A stretch of DNA of 64,000 bases from Microbacterium sp. SA39 (GCF_000967865.1 NZ_JXRU01000034.1:124001-188000); one strand, 5' to 3'; shown: positions 47,903 through 57,466, counted from the stretch's first letter. Made by a program: numbers and translations. The notes: generated from the sequence alone by a model not told the origin.

Positions 47903-49369
47903 ATGAGCACTCAGACCGAGCAGGCTCTGCTCGACAGCATCCCCACCGGCCTCTTCATCGGCGGCGAATGGACGGATGCCGAGACCGGCGGAACCTTCGA
48001 CGTGCAGGACCCGGCCACCGGAGCGGTCATCCGCACGATCGCGGATGCGACTCCCGCCGACGGCAAGCGCGCGCTCGACGCGGCCGTCGCCGCGCAGGAC
48101 TCGTGGGCGGCGACCGCTCCGCGGGTGCGCAGCGACATCCTCCGCCGGGCGTTCGACCTCGTGCAGGTGCACAAGGAGGACCTCGCGCTTCTCATGACGC
48201 TCGAGATGGGCAAGCCGCTCGCGGAGGCGCGCGGCGAGGTCGGCTACGGCGGCGAGTTCCTGCGCTGGTTCAGCGAGGAGGCCGTGCGCATCAGCGGTCG
48301 CTACGGCATCAACCCCGAGGGCACCGGCAACATGGTCGTGTCGCAGCGTCCGGTCGGTCCGTCGTTCTTCATCACCCCCTGGAACTTCCCGTTCGCGATG
48401 GCGACCCGCAAGATCGCGCCGGCTCTCGCGGCCGGTTGCACCGTCGTGATCAAGCCTCCGGCTCTCACGCCGCTGACGACCATGTTCTTCACGAAGCTGC
48501 TGGAAGAGGCGGGTCTTCCGGCCGGTGTCGTCAACGTCGTGCAGACGTCGAAGTCCAGCGCCCTGTCCGGGCCGATCATCGCCGACCCGCGGCTGCGCAA
48601 GCTGTCGTTCACCGGCTCGACCGAGGTCGGCCGCAAGCTCATCGCCCAGGCCGCCGAAGGTGTGCTGCGCGTGTCGATGGAGCTCGGCGGCAACGCGCCG
48701 TTCGTCGTCTTCGAGGATGCCGACCTCGACAAGGCCGTGGAGGGCGCGCTGCTGGCGAAGTTCCGCAACATCGGTCAGGCCTGCACGGCGGCGAACCGCT
48801 TCATCGTGCAGGCATCCGTCGCCGAGGAGTTCGCGCGCAAGGTCACCGAGCGCGTGAACGGCATGAAGATCGGCCGCGGTACCGAGGATGACGTGGCGAT
48901 CGGCCCGCTCATCGATGAGGACGCGGTCGCCAAGGCCGGCGAACTCGTCGGAGACGCTGTCGATCGTGGGGCGAAGCTCCTCGCCGGCGGCAAGGCGCTC
49001 GAGGGCACCGGCTCGTTCTACCAGCCGACGGTGCTGACCGACGTCGTGCCCGGATCGGCGATCCTCCGCGAGGAGATCTTCGGACCGGTGCTCGCGATCG
49101 CGACCTTCGAGACCGAGGAAGAGGCCGTGCACCTCGCCAACGACACCGAGTACGGCCTGGTCTCGTACGTCTTCACCGAGAACCTGCAGCGCGGCCAGCG
49201 GATGATCGACAGGCTCGAGACCGGCATGATGGGTCTCAACGTGGGAGTGGTGTCCAACGCGGCCGCACCCTTCGGCGGCGTGAAGCAGTCCGGCGTGGGG
49301 CGTGAGGGCGGTTTCGAGGGCATCCACGAGTACCTGTCCACCAAGTACACGCTGATCCCCGTCTCCTGA
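47903..49369 (+). CDS. gabD: Succinate-semialdehyde dehydrogenase
   Basis: The 488-residue aldehyde dehydrogenase has the catalytic Cys in IGQACTAANRF and the general base Glu in SMELGGNAPFVVF, and SFTGSTEVGRKLI for cofactor binding. Next to gabT it should oxidise succinate semialdehyde to succinate, feeding the TCA cycle. The C-terminal KQSGVGREGGFEGIHEYLSTKY is typical of GabD. Confidence 0.9.
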   Translation: MSTQTEQALLDSIPTGLFIGGEWTDAETGGTFDVQDPATGAVIRTIADATPADGKRALDAAVAAQDSWAATAPRVRSDILRRAFDLVQVHKEDLALLMTLEMGKPLAEARGEVGYGGEFLRWFSEEAVRISGRYGINPEGTGNMVVSQRPVGPSFFITPWNFPFAMATRKIAPALAAGCTVVIKPPALTPLTTMFFTKLLEEAGLPAGVVNVVQTSKSSALSGPIIADPRLRKLSFTGSTEVGRKLIAQAAEGVLRVSMELGGNAPFVVFEDADLDKAVEGALLAKFRNIGQACTAANRFIVQASVAEEFARKVTERVNGMKIGRGTEDDVAIGPLIDEDAVAKAGELVGDAVDRGAKLLAGGKALEGTGSFYQPTVLTDVVPGSAILREEIFGPVLAIATFETEEEAVHLANDTEYGLVSYVFTENLQRGQRMIDRLETGMMGLNVGVVSNAAAPFGGVKQSGVGREGGFEGIHEYLSTKYTLIPVS

Positions 49370-49378
49370 TGACCTTCC

Positions 49379-49460
49379 GGTCGTTGAGCGAGCGAAGCGA
49401 GACGAAACGCGCCCGCGTCACCGCGTTTCGTCTCGTCGCTTCGCTCCTCGCTCAACGACC
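49379..49460. repeat. REP-like palindrome, copy 2
   Basis: GGTCGTTGAGCGAG and onward to GACGAAACGC (49379-49410) faces GCGTTTCGTC to CTCAACGACC (49423-49460) around a 12-base centre. It fills the gap between the two aldehyde dehydrogenase genes. Confidence 0.85.
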
Positions 49461-49484
49461 GCGCAACGATAGAAAGGACGAAAC

Positions 49485-50849
49485 ATGACCGATTACGCCG
49501 TCATCAACCCCGCCACCGGAGAGACCCTGGCGTCCTTCGACACGTTCACGGATGCCCAGATCGACGAGGCCGTCGCGGCCGCCGACCAGGCGCACCGCGG
49601 ATGGTCGCGCTTGTCGACCGTCGCCGAGCGCGCGGCCCTCGTGCGCCGGGTCGCGGAGCTGCACCGCGAGCACCGCGAGGCGCTCGCCGACATCTTCGTG
49701 CGCGAGATGGGCAAGCCGCGCGAGGCCGCGCTGGGCGAGGTCGACTTCGCCGCCGACATCGCCGAGTACTACGCCGACCAGGCCGAGGCGATCATGGCCG
49801 ACCAGCCGATCGCCATCCTCGGCGACGGCACGGCGATCATCCGCCGCTCGTCGCTCGGGCCGCTGATCGGGATCATGCCGTGGAACTTCCCGGCGTACCA
49901 GATCGTGCGTTTCGCGGCGCCGAACCTGATCGTCGGCAACACGATCCTGCTGAAGCCGGCACCGCAGTGCCCGGAGTCGTCGACCGCGATCGCCGCGATC
50001 TACGACGAGGCCGGATTCCCTCCCGGTGCCTACCAGAACGTGCTCGCGACGAACGATCAGATCGCCAAGATGATCGCCGACCCGCGCGTGCAGGGCGTGT
50101 CTCTCACCGGTTCCGAGCGGGCGGGCGCGGCGGTCGCAGAGGTCGCCGGACGCAACCTGAAGAAGGTCGCGCTGGAGCTCGGCGGATCCGACCCGTTCAT
50201 CGTGCTCTCGACCGATGACCTCGATGCCACCGTCCAGGCGGGCGTGGACGCACGTCTCGACAACAACGGGCAGGCGTGCAACGGCGCCAAGCGCTTCATC
50301 ATCGTCGACGACCTGTACGACGCGTTCGTCGAGAAGTTCACGGCGGCGATGGCTGCGGTCGAGGCCACCGACCCGACGCTCGACGACACGGTGCTCGGTC
50401 CGGTGTCGTCCGAGACCGCTGCCGAGAACCTGCAGAAGCAGATCGATCAGGCCGTCGAGCAGGGCGCGACGCTGCTGACGGGCGGCACGCGCGAGGGCGC
50501 GTTCTTCGCGCCGACGGTGCTCGCGGACGTCACGCCGGCGATGAACGTCTACCGCGAGGAGCTGTTCGGGCCGGCGGCGGTCGTGTACCGCGTCGCCGAC
50601 GAGGACGCTGCTGTCGACCTGGCGAACGACACGACCTTCGGCCTCGGCTCCTATGTCTTCACGACGGATGCCGCCCAGGCGGAGCGCGTCGCCGACAAGA
50701 TCGAGGCCGGGATGGTCTACGTGAACCTGGTGCTCGCCGACAGTCCCGAGCTGCCCTTCGGCGGCGTCAAGCGCAGCGGCACGGCCCGCGAGCTGGGCCA
50801 CCTCGCCGCGGACGAGTTCGTGAACAAGAAGCTCATCCGCATCGGCTGA
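49485..50849 (+). CDS. Aldehyde dehydrogenase, succinate-semialdehyde or aminobutanal type
   Basis: The 454-residue enzyme has catalytic Cys in NNGQACNGAKRF and base Glu in LELGGSDPFIVL. It is shorter than the preceding dehydrogenase and resembles the group annotated as NAD-dependent succinate-semialdehyde dehydrogenase. In this cluster it could instead oxidise 4-aminobutanal to GABA, the step between the putrescine oxidase and GabT that otherwise lacks a gene. Confidence 0.85.
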   Translation: MTDYAVINPATGETLASFDTFTDAQIDEAVAAADQAHRGWSRLSTVAERAALVRRVAELHREHREALADIFVREMGKPREAALGEVDFAADIAEYYADQAEAIMADQPIAILGDGTAIIRRSSLGPLIGIMPWNFPAYQIVRFAAPNLIVGNTILLKPAPQCPESSTAIAAIYDEAGFPPGAYQNVLATNDQIAKMIADPRVQGVSLTGSERAGAAVAEVAGRNLKKVALELGGSDPFIVLSTDDLDATVQAGVDARLDNNGQACNGAKRFIIVDDLYDAFVEKFTAAMAAVEATDPTLDDTVLGPVSSETAAENLQKQIDQAVEQGATLLTGGTREGAFFAPTVLADVTPAMNVYREELFGPAAVVYRVADEDAAVDLANDTTFGLGSYVFTTDAAQAERVADKIEAGMVYVNLVLADSPELPFGGVKRSGTARELGHLAADEFVNKKLIRIG

Positions 50850-50856
50850 GTTCGAA

Positions 50857-50934
50857 GCGTTTCGTCTCGTCGCTCCGCTCCTCGCTCAACGACCTGGTGC
50901 TCCGGTCGTTGAGCGAGCCGCAGGCGAGACGAAA
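50857..50934. repeat. REP-like palindrome, copy 3
   Basis: GCGTTTCGTCTCGTCG to CTCAACGACC (50857-50894) faces GGTCGTTGAGCGAG to GCGAGACGAAA (50904-50934). The units are in the opposite order to copy 2. Confidence 0.85.
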
Positions 50935-50962
50935 GGCTCGATCCACAGCCTCGGCACGGGCG

Positions 50963-50968
50963 TAGGGT
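50963..50968 (+). promoter_or_regulatory. Leaderless -10 box of the PoxB-like gene
   Basis: TAGGGT ends six bases before the ATG at 50975. Confidence 0.5.
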
Positions 50969-50974
50969 CGAAGC

Positions 50975-52699
50975 ATGGCCACCGTCGCTGAGAACATCGT
51001 CAAGACTCTGCACGCCAACGGGATCGAACGGGTCTACGGGCTCCCCGGAGACTCCCTCAACGGGTTCACGGATGCCCTCCGCAAAGACGGCACGATCCGG
51101 TGGGTGCACGTTCGCCACGAAGAGGCCGCCGCCTTCGCTGCCGCCGCGGATGCCGCCACCACGGGCGAACTCGCCGTCGTCGCAGGCTCCTGCGGCCCGG
51201 GCAACCTGCACCTCATCAACGGCCTCTACGACGCGAACCGCTCGCGCGTGCCGGTGCTGGCGATCGCCGCGCACATCCCGACGACCGAGATCGGCACGGG
51301 CTACTTCCAGGAGACGCATCCGCAGGAGCTGTTCCGCGAGTGCAGCGTGTACGTCGAATACGTCGCTGACCCTCAGCAGATGCCGAGGCTCATGGAGATC
51401 GCGATGCGGGCCGCGATCGAACAGCGCGGCGTCGCCGTGCTCGTCATCCCGGGCGATGTCGCCCTCGCCGAGATCGCGGATGACCGCGCGGTCGTGATCG
51501 AGCGTGCTCGTCCCGTGATCGTGCCGAGTGGTCCCGAACTGGAGAGAGCAGCCACGCTGCTGAACGCCGCGAAGAAGGTCACCATTCTCGCCGGCGCCGG
51601 TGTCGAAGGGGCGCACGACGAGGTCGTCGCCCTGGCCGATCGGCTCGCCGCCCCCATCGTGCACGCGCTCCGCGGCAAGGAGTTCATCGAGTACGACAAC
51701 CCGTTCGATGTCGGGATGACGGGCCTGCTAGGCTTCGCCTCGGGCTACCGCGCGATGGAGGCGGCCGATGCGCTCCTCGTGCTCGGCAGCGACTTTCCCT
51801 ACGAGCAGTTCTACCCGGAGGACGCGACCACGATCCAGGTCGACATCCGCGGTTCGCAGCTCGGCAAGCGGCATCCGCTCGATCTGGGGCTCGTCGGAGA
51901 CGTGCGCGCCACTGCCGAGGCTCTCATCCCGCGGCTCGCCGAGCGCGACGACCGCGGCCACCTCGACGACGCCACGGCCCACTACCGCAAGACGCGGGCG
52001 AAGCTCGACGAGCTCGCGGTCCCCGCGAAGGGCACGCGCCCGATCCATCCGCAGTACCTCGCCCGACTCCTCGACGAGTACGCGACGGATGACGCGATCT
52101 TCACGGCCGACGTCGGCTCGCCCACGGTGTGGGCGGCCCGCTATCTGACGATGACCAAGGAGCGCCGGCTGATCGGCTCGTTCACCCATGGCTCGATGGC
52201 GAACGCACTGCTGCACGGGATCGGCGCGCAGGTCGCGCATCCGCACCGTCAGGTGGTCGCGCTCGCCGGCGACGGCGGACTCTCGATGATGCTCGGCGAG
52301 CTGCTCACCCTCACGCAGAACGAGCTGCCGGTGAAGACGATCGTCGTGAACAACGCCTCGCTGAACTTCGTCGAGTTGGAGATGAAGGCAGCAGGCTTCG
52401 TGACCTATGGCACGGGTCTCGAGAATCCGAGCTTCGCGGCCATCGCCGAGGCGATGGGAATCTTCGCGCGCCGCGTCGAGCGCAGCGAGGATCTTCCGGA
52501 TGCCGTCCGCGAGGTACTCGACCATGACGGCCCCGCCCTGCTGGACGTCGTGACCGAGCGGCAGGAGCTTTCCATGCCGCCGGCGATCGAGGCCGCGCAG
52601 GTCAAGGGCTTCGCCCTGTACGCGATCCGCACGGTCATGTCGGGCCGCGGCGATGAGCTCCTCGACCTCGCGAAGGCCAACTGGCGCCAGCTGTTCTGA
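50975..52699 (+). CDS. poxB: ThDP-dependent pyruvate oxidase/dehydrogenase (quinone), PoxB-like
   Basis: The 574-residue protein has the ThDP glutamate in VHVRHEEAAAFAAA and the ThDP-Mg motif GDGGLSMMLGELLTLTQNELPVKTIVVNN. Residues around GSDFPYEQFYPE fit the FAD-binding domain of PoxB. It would convert pyruvate to acetate and CO2 with quinone as acceptor, giving acetate that can enter the glyoxylate shunt. The start is set by TAGGGT six bases upstream. Confidence 0.88.
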   Translation: MATVAENIVKTLHANGIERVYGLPGDSLNGFTDALRKDGTIRWVHVRHEEAAAFAAAADAATTGELAVVAGSCGPGNLHLINGLYDANRSRVPVLAIAAHIPTTEIGTGYFQETHPQELFRECSVYVEYVADPQQMPRLMEIAMRAAIEQRGVAVLVIPGDVALAEIADDRAVVIERARPVIVPSGPELERAATLLNAAKKVTILAGAGVEGAHDEVVALADRLAAPIVHALRGKEFIEYDNPFDVGMTGLLGFASGYRAMEAADALLVLGSDFPYEQFYPEDATTIQVDIRGSQLGKRHPLDLGLVGDVRATAEALIPRLAERDDRGHLDDATAHYRKTRAKLDELAVPAKGTRPIHPQYLARLLDEYATDDAIFTADVGSPTVWAARYLTMTKERRLIGSFTHGSMANALLHGIGAQVAHPHRQVVALAGDGGLSMMLGELLTLTQNELPVKTIVVNNASLNFVELEMKAAGFVTYGTGLENPSFAAIAEAMGIFARRVERSEDLPDAVREVLDHDGPALLDVVTERQELSMPPAIEAAQVKGFALYAIRTVMSGRGDELLDLAKANWRQLF

Positions 52700-52755
52700 G
52701 CCGGCTGCCATGGTGCCGGACGCGCCGCCGGTTCGGCTTCGTCCGGAGGATGCCG

Positions 52756-52761
52756 TATGCT
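52756..52761 (+). promoter_or_regulatory. Possible promoter for tRNA-Trp-secE-nusG
   Basis: TATGCT matches 5 of 6 bases of a -10 box in the 163-base gap after the PoxB gene; the -35 is weak. A small GAGGCC/GGCCTC hairpin (52846-52861) lies just before the tRNA. Confidence 0.4.
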
Positions 52762-52862
52762 GGATCAGCAGTTGTTGTCTGCATTCTTTCACCGTGCCTG
52801 GGGTCTCCGCCCTTCGTTACGGTGGCAGCGTAAGGACAGCACCCCGAGGCCTTCAGGCCTCT

Positions 52863-52935
<73 letters not shown>

Positions 52936-52975
52936 CGCGTCAGCGCAACGCTGACACACGAAAGGTACATTCAGG

Positions 52976-53236
52976 ATGGATCAGGAAGACCCTCGCGGCG
53001 AGCTGGTCGCGGCCGGCGGTACGCGTGAGAAGAAGCTCGGCTTCTTCGGGGGTATCGCCCTGTTCATCCGCCAGGTCATCGCCGAGCTCCGCAAGGTCGT
53101 CACGCCGACGCGCAAGGAGCTGTTCAAGTTCACCGGTGTGGTGCTCGTCTTCGTTCTGATCGTCATGGGCATCGTCTACGGCTTGGACACGTTCTTCGCC
53201 TTCGTGACCCACTGGGTGTTCGGAATCCCCGACTGA
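52976..53236 (+). CDS. secE: Preprotein translocase subunit SecE
   Basis: The 86-residue SecE has the amphipathic helix FIRQVIAELRKVVTPTRKEL and a single membrane segment (about residues 52-75). It clamps SecY in the translocon. It follows tRNA-Trp and precedes nusG, as usual. Confidence 0.96.
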   Translation: MDQEDPRGELVAAGGTREKKLGFFGGIALFIRQVIAELRKVVTPTRKELFKFTGVVLVFVLIVMGIVYGLDTFFAFVTHWVFGIPD

Positions 53237-53278
53237 TGACGCCCGCGGCTCGCGCCGCAGCTATGGAGAAGAAGCAAC

Positions 53279-54379
53279 GTGTCTGAACGATATTCCGACG
53301 ACGCCGACTGGGCGACCGCCGCAGAGCAGTCCAGCGAGGAGGACGAGGCCCAGGAGGGCAACGTCCTCGCCGCGGAGGAGCTCTCGGTCACCTCAGCCGA
53401 GCACGTCGCCGTCCACGTCGAAGACGAGGACGCAGAAGATGACGTCGTGGAAGACATCGACATCGACATCGACGACCCGGAGGCAGACGCGATCGTGAAC
53501 GACGCTCTCAACCTGGACGAAGCGGCTGAGACTGAAGCTGCCGCAGAGGTCCTCAACGATTCCGTGGCCGAGGAGACCGCCGAGCAGCAAGCTGCCGCGG
53601 CCGACGAGGTCACCCCCTACGACGGTCCCGACGTCAACGGCGAGGAAGACCGCCCGGCGGTCGAGGACTCCGATGACCCCGTCGCGGCAGTCGTCGAGGC
53701 TGAAGAAACCGAAGGGTCCGAAGAAGGCGCATCCGACGAGGATGAGGACGCCGAGGAGGACCCGTACGAGGCCTTCCGCATGGACCTGCGCATGCTCCCG
53801 GGCAAGTGGTACGTCATCCACTCCTACGCCGGGTTCGAGCGCAAGGTGAAGGCCAACATCGAGCAGCGCAAGTCGACGCTCGAGGTCGAGGACGAGATCT
53901 ACCAGATCGAGGTCCCGATGGAAGACGTGGTCGAGATCAAGAACGGCCAGCGCAAGATGGTCACCCGCGTGCGCATCCCGGGCTACGTGCTCGTGCGCAT
54001 GGAGCTCACGGAAGACACCTGGTCGGTCGTGCGCCACACGCCGGGCGTCACCGGCTTCGTGGGCAACGCCCACAACCCGACGCCGCTGCGCTTCGAAGAG
54101 GCCTTCAACATGCTGAAGTCCCTCGTCGAGGTCAAGGACGTGCCGACCGCCAAGAACATCGCGTCGAAGGGCGGCCTGGCCGTCGCTCGTCCGCTGCCCG
54201 CCGAGGTCGACTTCGAGGTCGGCGAGACCATCACGATCAAGGAGGGCTCGTTCGCGGGTCTTCCCGGTTCGATCAGCGAGATCAAGCCGGAGAGCGGCAA
54301 GCTCACCGTGCTCGTCTCGCTCTTCGAGCGCGAGACCCCGGTCGAGCTGTCGTTCGACCAGGTCACCAAGATGGTCTGA
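53279..54379 (+). CDS. nusG: Transcription factor NusG with long acidic N-terminus
   Basis: The NusG NGN domain begins near residue 176 ([21 protein letters not shown]) and the KOW domain ends the protein ([19 protein letters not shown]). The first 175 residues are an Asp/Glu/Ala-rich, probably disordered extension, nearly half of the 366 residues. NusG binds RNA polymerase and links it to Rho or S10. Start is GTG at 53279 after GAGAAGAAGC. Confidence 0.95.
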   Translation: MSERYSDDADWATAAEQSSEEDEAQEGNVLAAEELSVTSAEHVAVHVEDEDAEDDVVEDIDIDIDDPEADAIVNDALNLDEAAETEAAAEVLNDSVAEETAEQQAAAADEVTPYDGPDVNGEEDRPAVEDSDDPVAAVVEAEETEGSEEGASDEDEDAEEDPYEAFRMDLRMLPGKWYVIHSYAGFERKVKANIEQRKSTLEVEDEIYQIEVPMEDVVEIKNGQRKMVTRVRIPGYVLVRMELTEDTWSVVRHTPGVTGFVGNAHNPTPLRFEEAFNMLKSLVEVKDVPTAKNIASKGGLAVARPLPAEVDFEVGETITIKEGSFAGLPGSISEIKPESGKLTVLVSLFERETPVELSFDQVTKMV

Positions 54380-54394
54380 TAGCCCTTTTCGCAG

Positions 54395-54424
54395 GAACGG
54401 CCGTCCCTTTCGGGGCGGCCGTTC
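54395..54424 (+). terminator. Terminator after nusG
   Basis: GAACGGCCG (54395-54403) pairs with CGGCCGTTC (54416-54424), with CCC/GGG inside. It lies 16 bases after the nusG stop. Confidence 0.75.
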
Positions 54425-54452
54425 TCGCGTTCGCCCATGGTCGCCGAGCGGC

Positions 54453-54514
54453 CCCCTTCTGCGCGAGCCACCCCTTTTCGGACGTTCAGAAAGAGATCGC
54501 TCGCGCAGAAGGGG
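54453..54514. repeat. Long palindrome between nusG and rplK
   Basis: CCCCTTCTGCGCGAGC (54453-54468) and its complement (54499-54514) flank a 30-base centre. The TTCTGCG core resembles the array at 17466-17538. Confidence 0.75.
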
Positions 54515-54543
54515 CCGGGTCGGTGATGCTCCGGTTGATCGGG

Positions 54544-54549
54544 TAGACT
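54544..54549 (+). promoter_or_regulatory. -10 box of rplK-rplA
   Basis: TAGACT lies after the nusG terminator and the long palindrome, about 110 bases before rplK. The -35 is weak (near 54521). This gives rplKA their own transcript. Confidence 0.45.
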
Positions 54550-54659
54550 TGTGTGGTTTGTGCGGCGCTTCGGCGTGCGCAGACGACCACGACCCGGAGA
54601 TGCCGGGTCCGTGGGAGAAACGGATCGCCTCGGCATCCGGTTCGACGAAAGGAAAGAGA

Positions 54660-55091
54660 ATGGCACCGAAGAAGAAGGTGACCGGCCTGATCAAGCTCCA
54701 GATCAAGGCAGGTGCAGCCAACCCGGCGCCGCCGATCGGGCCCGCGCTCGGTCAGCATGGCGTCAACATCATGGAGTTCTGCAAGGCGTACAACGCCGCG
54801 ACCGAGTCGCAGCGCGGCAACGTCATCCCCGTCGAGATCACCGTCTACGAGGACCGCAGCTTCACGTTCATCCTGAAGACCCCGCCCGCCGCGGAGCTCA
54901 TCAAGAAGGCCGCCGGAATCCCCAAGGGATCCGCGACCCCGCACACCGTCAAGGTGGCGAAGATCACCAAGGCCCAGGTCCGCGAGATCGCCGAGACCAA
55001 GCAGGCCGACCTGAACGCTAACGACATCGAGGCCGCCTCGAAGATCATCGCCGGCACTGCCCGTTCCATGGGCATCACGGTCGAGGGCTGA
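54660..55091 (+). CDS. rplK: 50S ribosomal protein L11
   Basis: The 143-residue L11 starts [36 protein letters not shown]. It forms the stalk base that binds EF-G and RelA and is the thiostrepton site. The ATG at 54660 follows GAAAGGAAAGAG; the upstream in-frame stretch is not L11-like. rplA follows after 11 bases. Confidence 0.97.
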
Positions 55092-55102
55092 GGAGAATAA
55101 TC

Positions 55103-55789
55103 ATGGCTAAGTCCAAGGCATACAACGCTGCTGCCGAGAAGATCGAGGCAGACCGTTTCTACACCCCGTCCGAGGCTGTCGCCCTCGCGAAGGAGACCGG
55201 CTCCGCGAAGTTCGACTCGACCGTCGAGGTCGCGCTGAAGCTCGCCGTCGACCCCCGCAAGGCGGACCAGATGGTGCGCGGCACCGTCATCCTCCCGCAC
55301 GGCACCGGCAAGACCGCCCGCGTCATCGTGTTCGCGACGGGTCCGGCCGCTGAGGCCGCGATCGCCGCAGGCGCCGACGAGGTCGGTGGCGCCGAGCTCA
55401 TCCAGAAGGTCGCCGACGGCTGGACGAACTTCGACGCCGCGGTCTCCACCCCGGAGCTCATGGGCCAGGTCGGTCGTCTCGGAAAGGTGCTGGGTCCGCG
55501 TGGCCTGATGCCGAACCCGAAGACCGGCACCGTGACCCCGAACGCGGCCAAGGCCGTCGAGGAGATCAAGGGCGGAAAGATCGAGTTCCGCGTCGACAAG
55601 CACGCCAACGTGCATTTCGTCGTGGGCAAGGCATCCTTCACCGCCGAGCAGCTGAACGAGAACATCGGCGCAGCGCTCGAGGAGATCGTCCGCCTCAAGC
55701 CGTCGAGCTCGAAGGGCCGTTACATCCAGAAGGGTGCGGTGTCGACCACCTTCGGCCCCGGCATCCCGCTGGACGTCAACGCCATCTGA
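55103..55789 (+). CDS. rplA: 50S ribosomal protein L1
   Basis: The 228-residue L1 has the signature [22 protein letters not shown] and forms the mobile L1 stalk that moves E-site tRNA. L1 often represses its own operon through the mRNA leader. It ends 32 bases before a strong terminator. Confidence 0.97.
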   Translation: MAKSKAYNAAAEKIEADRFYTPSEAVALAKETGSAKFDSTVEVALKLAVDPRKADQMVRGTVILPHGTGKTARVIVFATGPAAEAAIAAGADEVGGAELIQKVADGWTNFDAAVSTPELMGQVGRLGKVLGPRGLMPNPKTGTVTPNAAKAVEEIKGGKIEFRVDKHANVHFVVGKASFTAEQLNENIGAALEEIVRLKPSSSKGRYIQKGAVSTTFGPGIPLDVNAI

Positions 55790-55792
55790 CGC

Positions 55793-55813
55793 TTCGACAA
55801 GCTCAGCGACCCA
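55793..55813. repeat. REP-like half-unit after rplA
   Basis: TTCGACAAGCTCAGCGACCC closely resembles the core at 38573-38595. It lies between the rplA stop and its terminator. Confidence 0.5.
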
Positions 55814-55820
55814 CCAAGGA

Positions 55821-55851
55821 GAAACGCCCCCGCCTCGCGCGGGGGCGTTTC
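55821..55851 (+). terminator. Terminator after rplA
   Basis: GAAACGCCCCCGC pairs perfectly with GCGGGGGCGTTTC around a 5-base loop. Confidence 0.85.
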
Positions 55852-55975
55852 TGCGTTCACGCCATCCGCAATCCGACGTCATCCGATGCAGCAGACACAG
55901 CATCGGCGCGTACTGTGGATGGGTTCCATCACCGCGCCACAGCACTGCGCACACCGCACCCCAGGAGGGTTCTCC

Positions 55976-56797
55976 ATGTCTCGTCGCCTCATCGCCGCCA
56001 CGGCACTCGTTCTCACGGCCGCAGCACTCACCGCCTGCAGCGGCTCGAGCGCACCGGAGGAGTCCGGCGCGGGAGACGACAGCGGATCGGCATCCGACTT
56101 CGGTCTCGTGCAGGATGGCACGCTGACGGTCGCGACCGAAGGCACGTACCGCCCGTTCAGCTTCCACGACGACAACGGCGCCGGAGACCTGACCGGCTAC
56201 GACGTCGAGATCATCGAAGCCGTCGCCGACAAGCTCGACCTCGAGGTGAAGTTCGAGGAGACGCAGTGGGACGCGATCTTCGCCGGCCTCGACGCCGGCC
56301 GCTTCGACGTGATCGCGAACCAGGTCACGATCAACGACGAACGCACGGAGCAGTACCTCTTCAGTGCGCCGTACACCGTCTCTCCTGGCGTGATCGTGGT
56401 GGCGGAGGATGACGATTCGATCTCGTCGTTCGCCGACCTCTCGGGCAAGACCACCGCGCAGTCGCTCACGAGCAACTGGAACGATCTCGCCAAGGAGTCG
56501 GGCGCCAACGTCGAGGGCGTCGAGGGCTGGGCCCAGGCTGTCGAGCTGCTGCGCCAGGGGCGCGTCGACGCGACCATCAACGACAAGCTGACCTTCCTCG
56601 ACTACGAGACCACCAACAGCCCGTCGGGTCTGAAGATCGCTGCGGAGACCGACGAGGCGGGGGAGCAGGCCTTCGTCGTCACCAAGGACAAGGAGAGCCT
56701 CGTCGAAGCCGTGGATGCCGCGCTCGAGGAGCTCCGCGCCGACGGCACCCTGGCCGAGATCAGCGAGAAGTACTTCGGCGAAGACGTCACCCAGTAA
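55976..56797 (+). CDS. Amino acid (cystine-type) ABC transporter substrate-binding lipoprotein
   Basis: The 273-residue protein has a lipoprotein signal with lipobox LTACSG. The solute-binding fold follows: LTVATEGTYRPFSFHDDNG, YDVEIIEAVADKL and DVIANQVTINDERTEQY. The NQVTI..ER block is typical of cystine-binding FliY/TcyA proteins, so cystine is the best guess. The ATG follows CAGGAGGG. It heads a three-gene importer. Confidence 0.85.
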   Translation: MSRRLIAATALVLTAAALTACSGSSAPEESGAGDDSGSASDFGLVQDGTLTVATEGTYRPFSFHDDNGAGDLTGYDVEIIEAVADKLDLEVKFEETQWDAIFAGLDAGRFDVIANQVTINDERTEQYLFSAPYTVSPGVIVVAEDDDSISSFADLSGKTTAQSLTSNWNDLAKESGANVEGVEGWAQAVELLRQGRVDATINDKLTFLDYETTNSPSGLKIAAETDEAGEQAFVVTKDKESLVEAVDAALEELRADGTLAEISEKYFGEDVTQ

Positions 56798-56800
56798 CCC

Positions 56801-57466
56801 ATGGAGTCCCCCTGGCAGCTGTTCCTCGACTCGCTCGGGCCGATCGCCCTGGCGGGGGTGACGGCGACGGTGCCGCTCGCGCTGGCATCGTTCGCGCTGG
56901 GATTGTTGATCGCGATCGGGATCGCACTGATGCGGATATCGGTGCATCCGGTCGTGTCGGGAGTCGCGCGGTTCTACATCTCGGTCATCCGAGGGACGCC
57001 GCTGCTGGTGCAGCTGTTCGTGATCTTCTACGGCATGCCCTCGATCGGCATCACGATCGATCCTTGGCCGAGTGCGATCATCGCACTGTCGCTCAACGTG
57101 GGCGGCTACGGTGCCGAGGTCGTGCGGGCCGCCATCCTGTCGGTGCCGAAGGGGCAGTGGGAGGCGGCCTACACGGTCGGCATGAACCGCACGCACACGC
57201 TCACGCGCGTGATCCTGCCCCAGGCGGCCAGGGTCTCGGTGCCACCGCTGTCCAACACCTTCATCTCGCTGGTGAAAGATACCTCGCTCACGTCGCTGAT
57301 CCTCGTGACTGAGCTCTTCAAGGTGGCGCAGCAGATCGCCTCGACCACCTATGAGTTCATGGTGCTGTATCTCGCGGCAGCGCTGGTGTACTGGTTGCTG
57401 TGCCTCGTGCTCTCCTTCGGGCAGAGTGCGCTGGAGAGGAGGCTCGACCGCCATGTCGCTCACTGA
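56801..57466 (+). CDS. Amino acid ABC transporter permease
   Basis: The 221-residue HisM/GlnP-type permease has about five membrane segments and the EAA loop GGYGAEVVRAAILSVPKGQWEAAYTVGMN. RGTPLLVQLFVIFYG is characteristic of polar amino acid importers. It follows the binding protein by 3 bases and overlaps the ATPase gene by 14 bases. Confidence 0.92.
   Translation: MESPWQLFLDSLGPIALAGVTATVPLALASFALGLLIAIGIALMRISVHPVVSGVARFYISVIRGTPLLVQLFVIFYGMPSIGITIDPWPSAIIALSLNVGGYGAEVVRAAILSVPKGQWEAAYTVGMNRTHTLTRVILPQAARVSVPPLSNTFISLVKDTSLTSLILVTELFKVAQQIASTTYEFMVLYLAAALVYWLLCLVLSFGQSALERRLDRHVAH

Noticed and set aside
45695..49327. A 1210-codon open frame on the minus strand
   Set aside because: It lies antisense to the Usp, permease and gabD genes, which have clear families. 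Long antisense frames are expected at this GC content.
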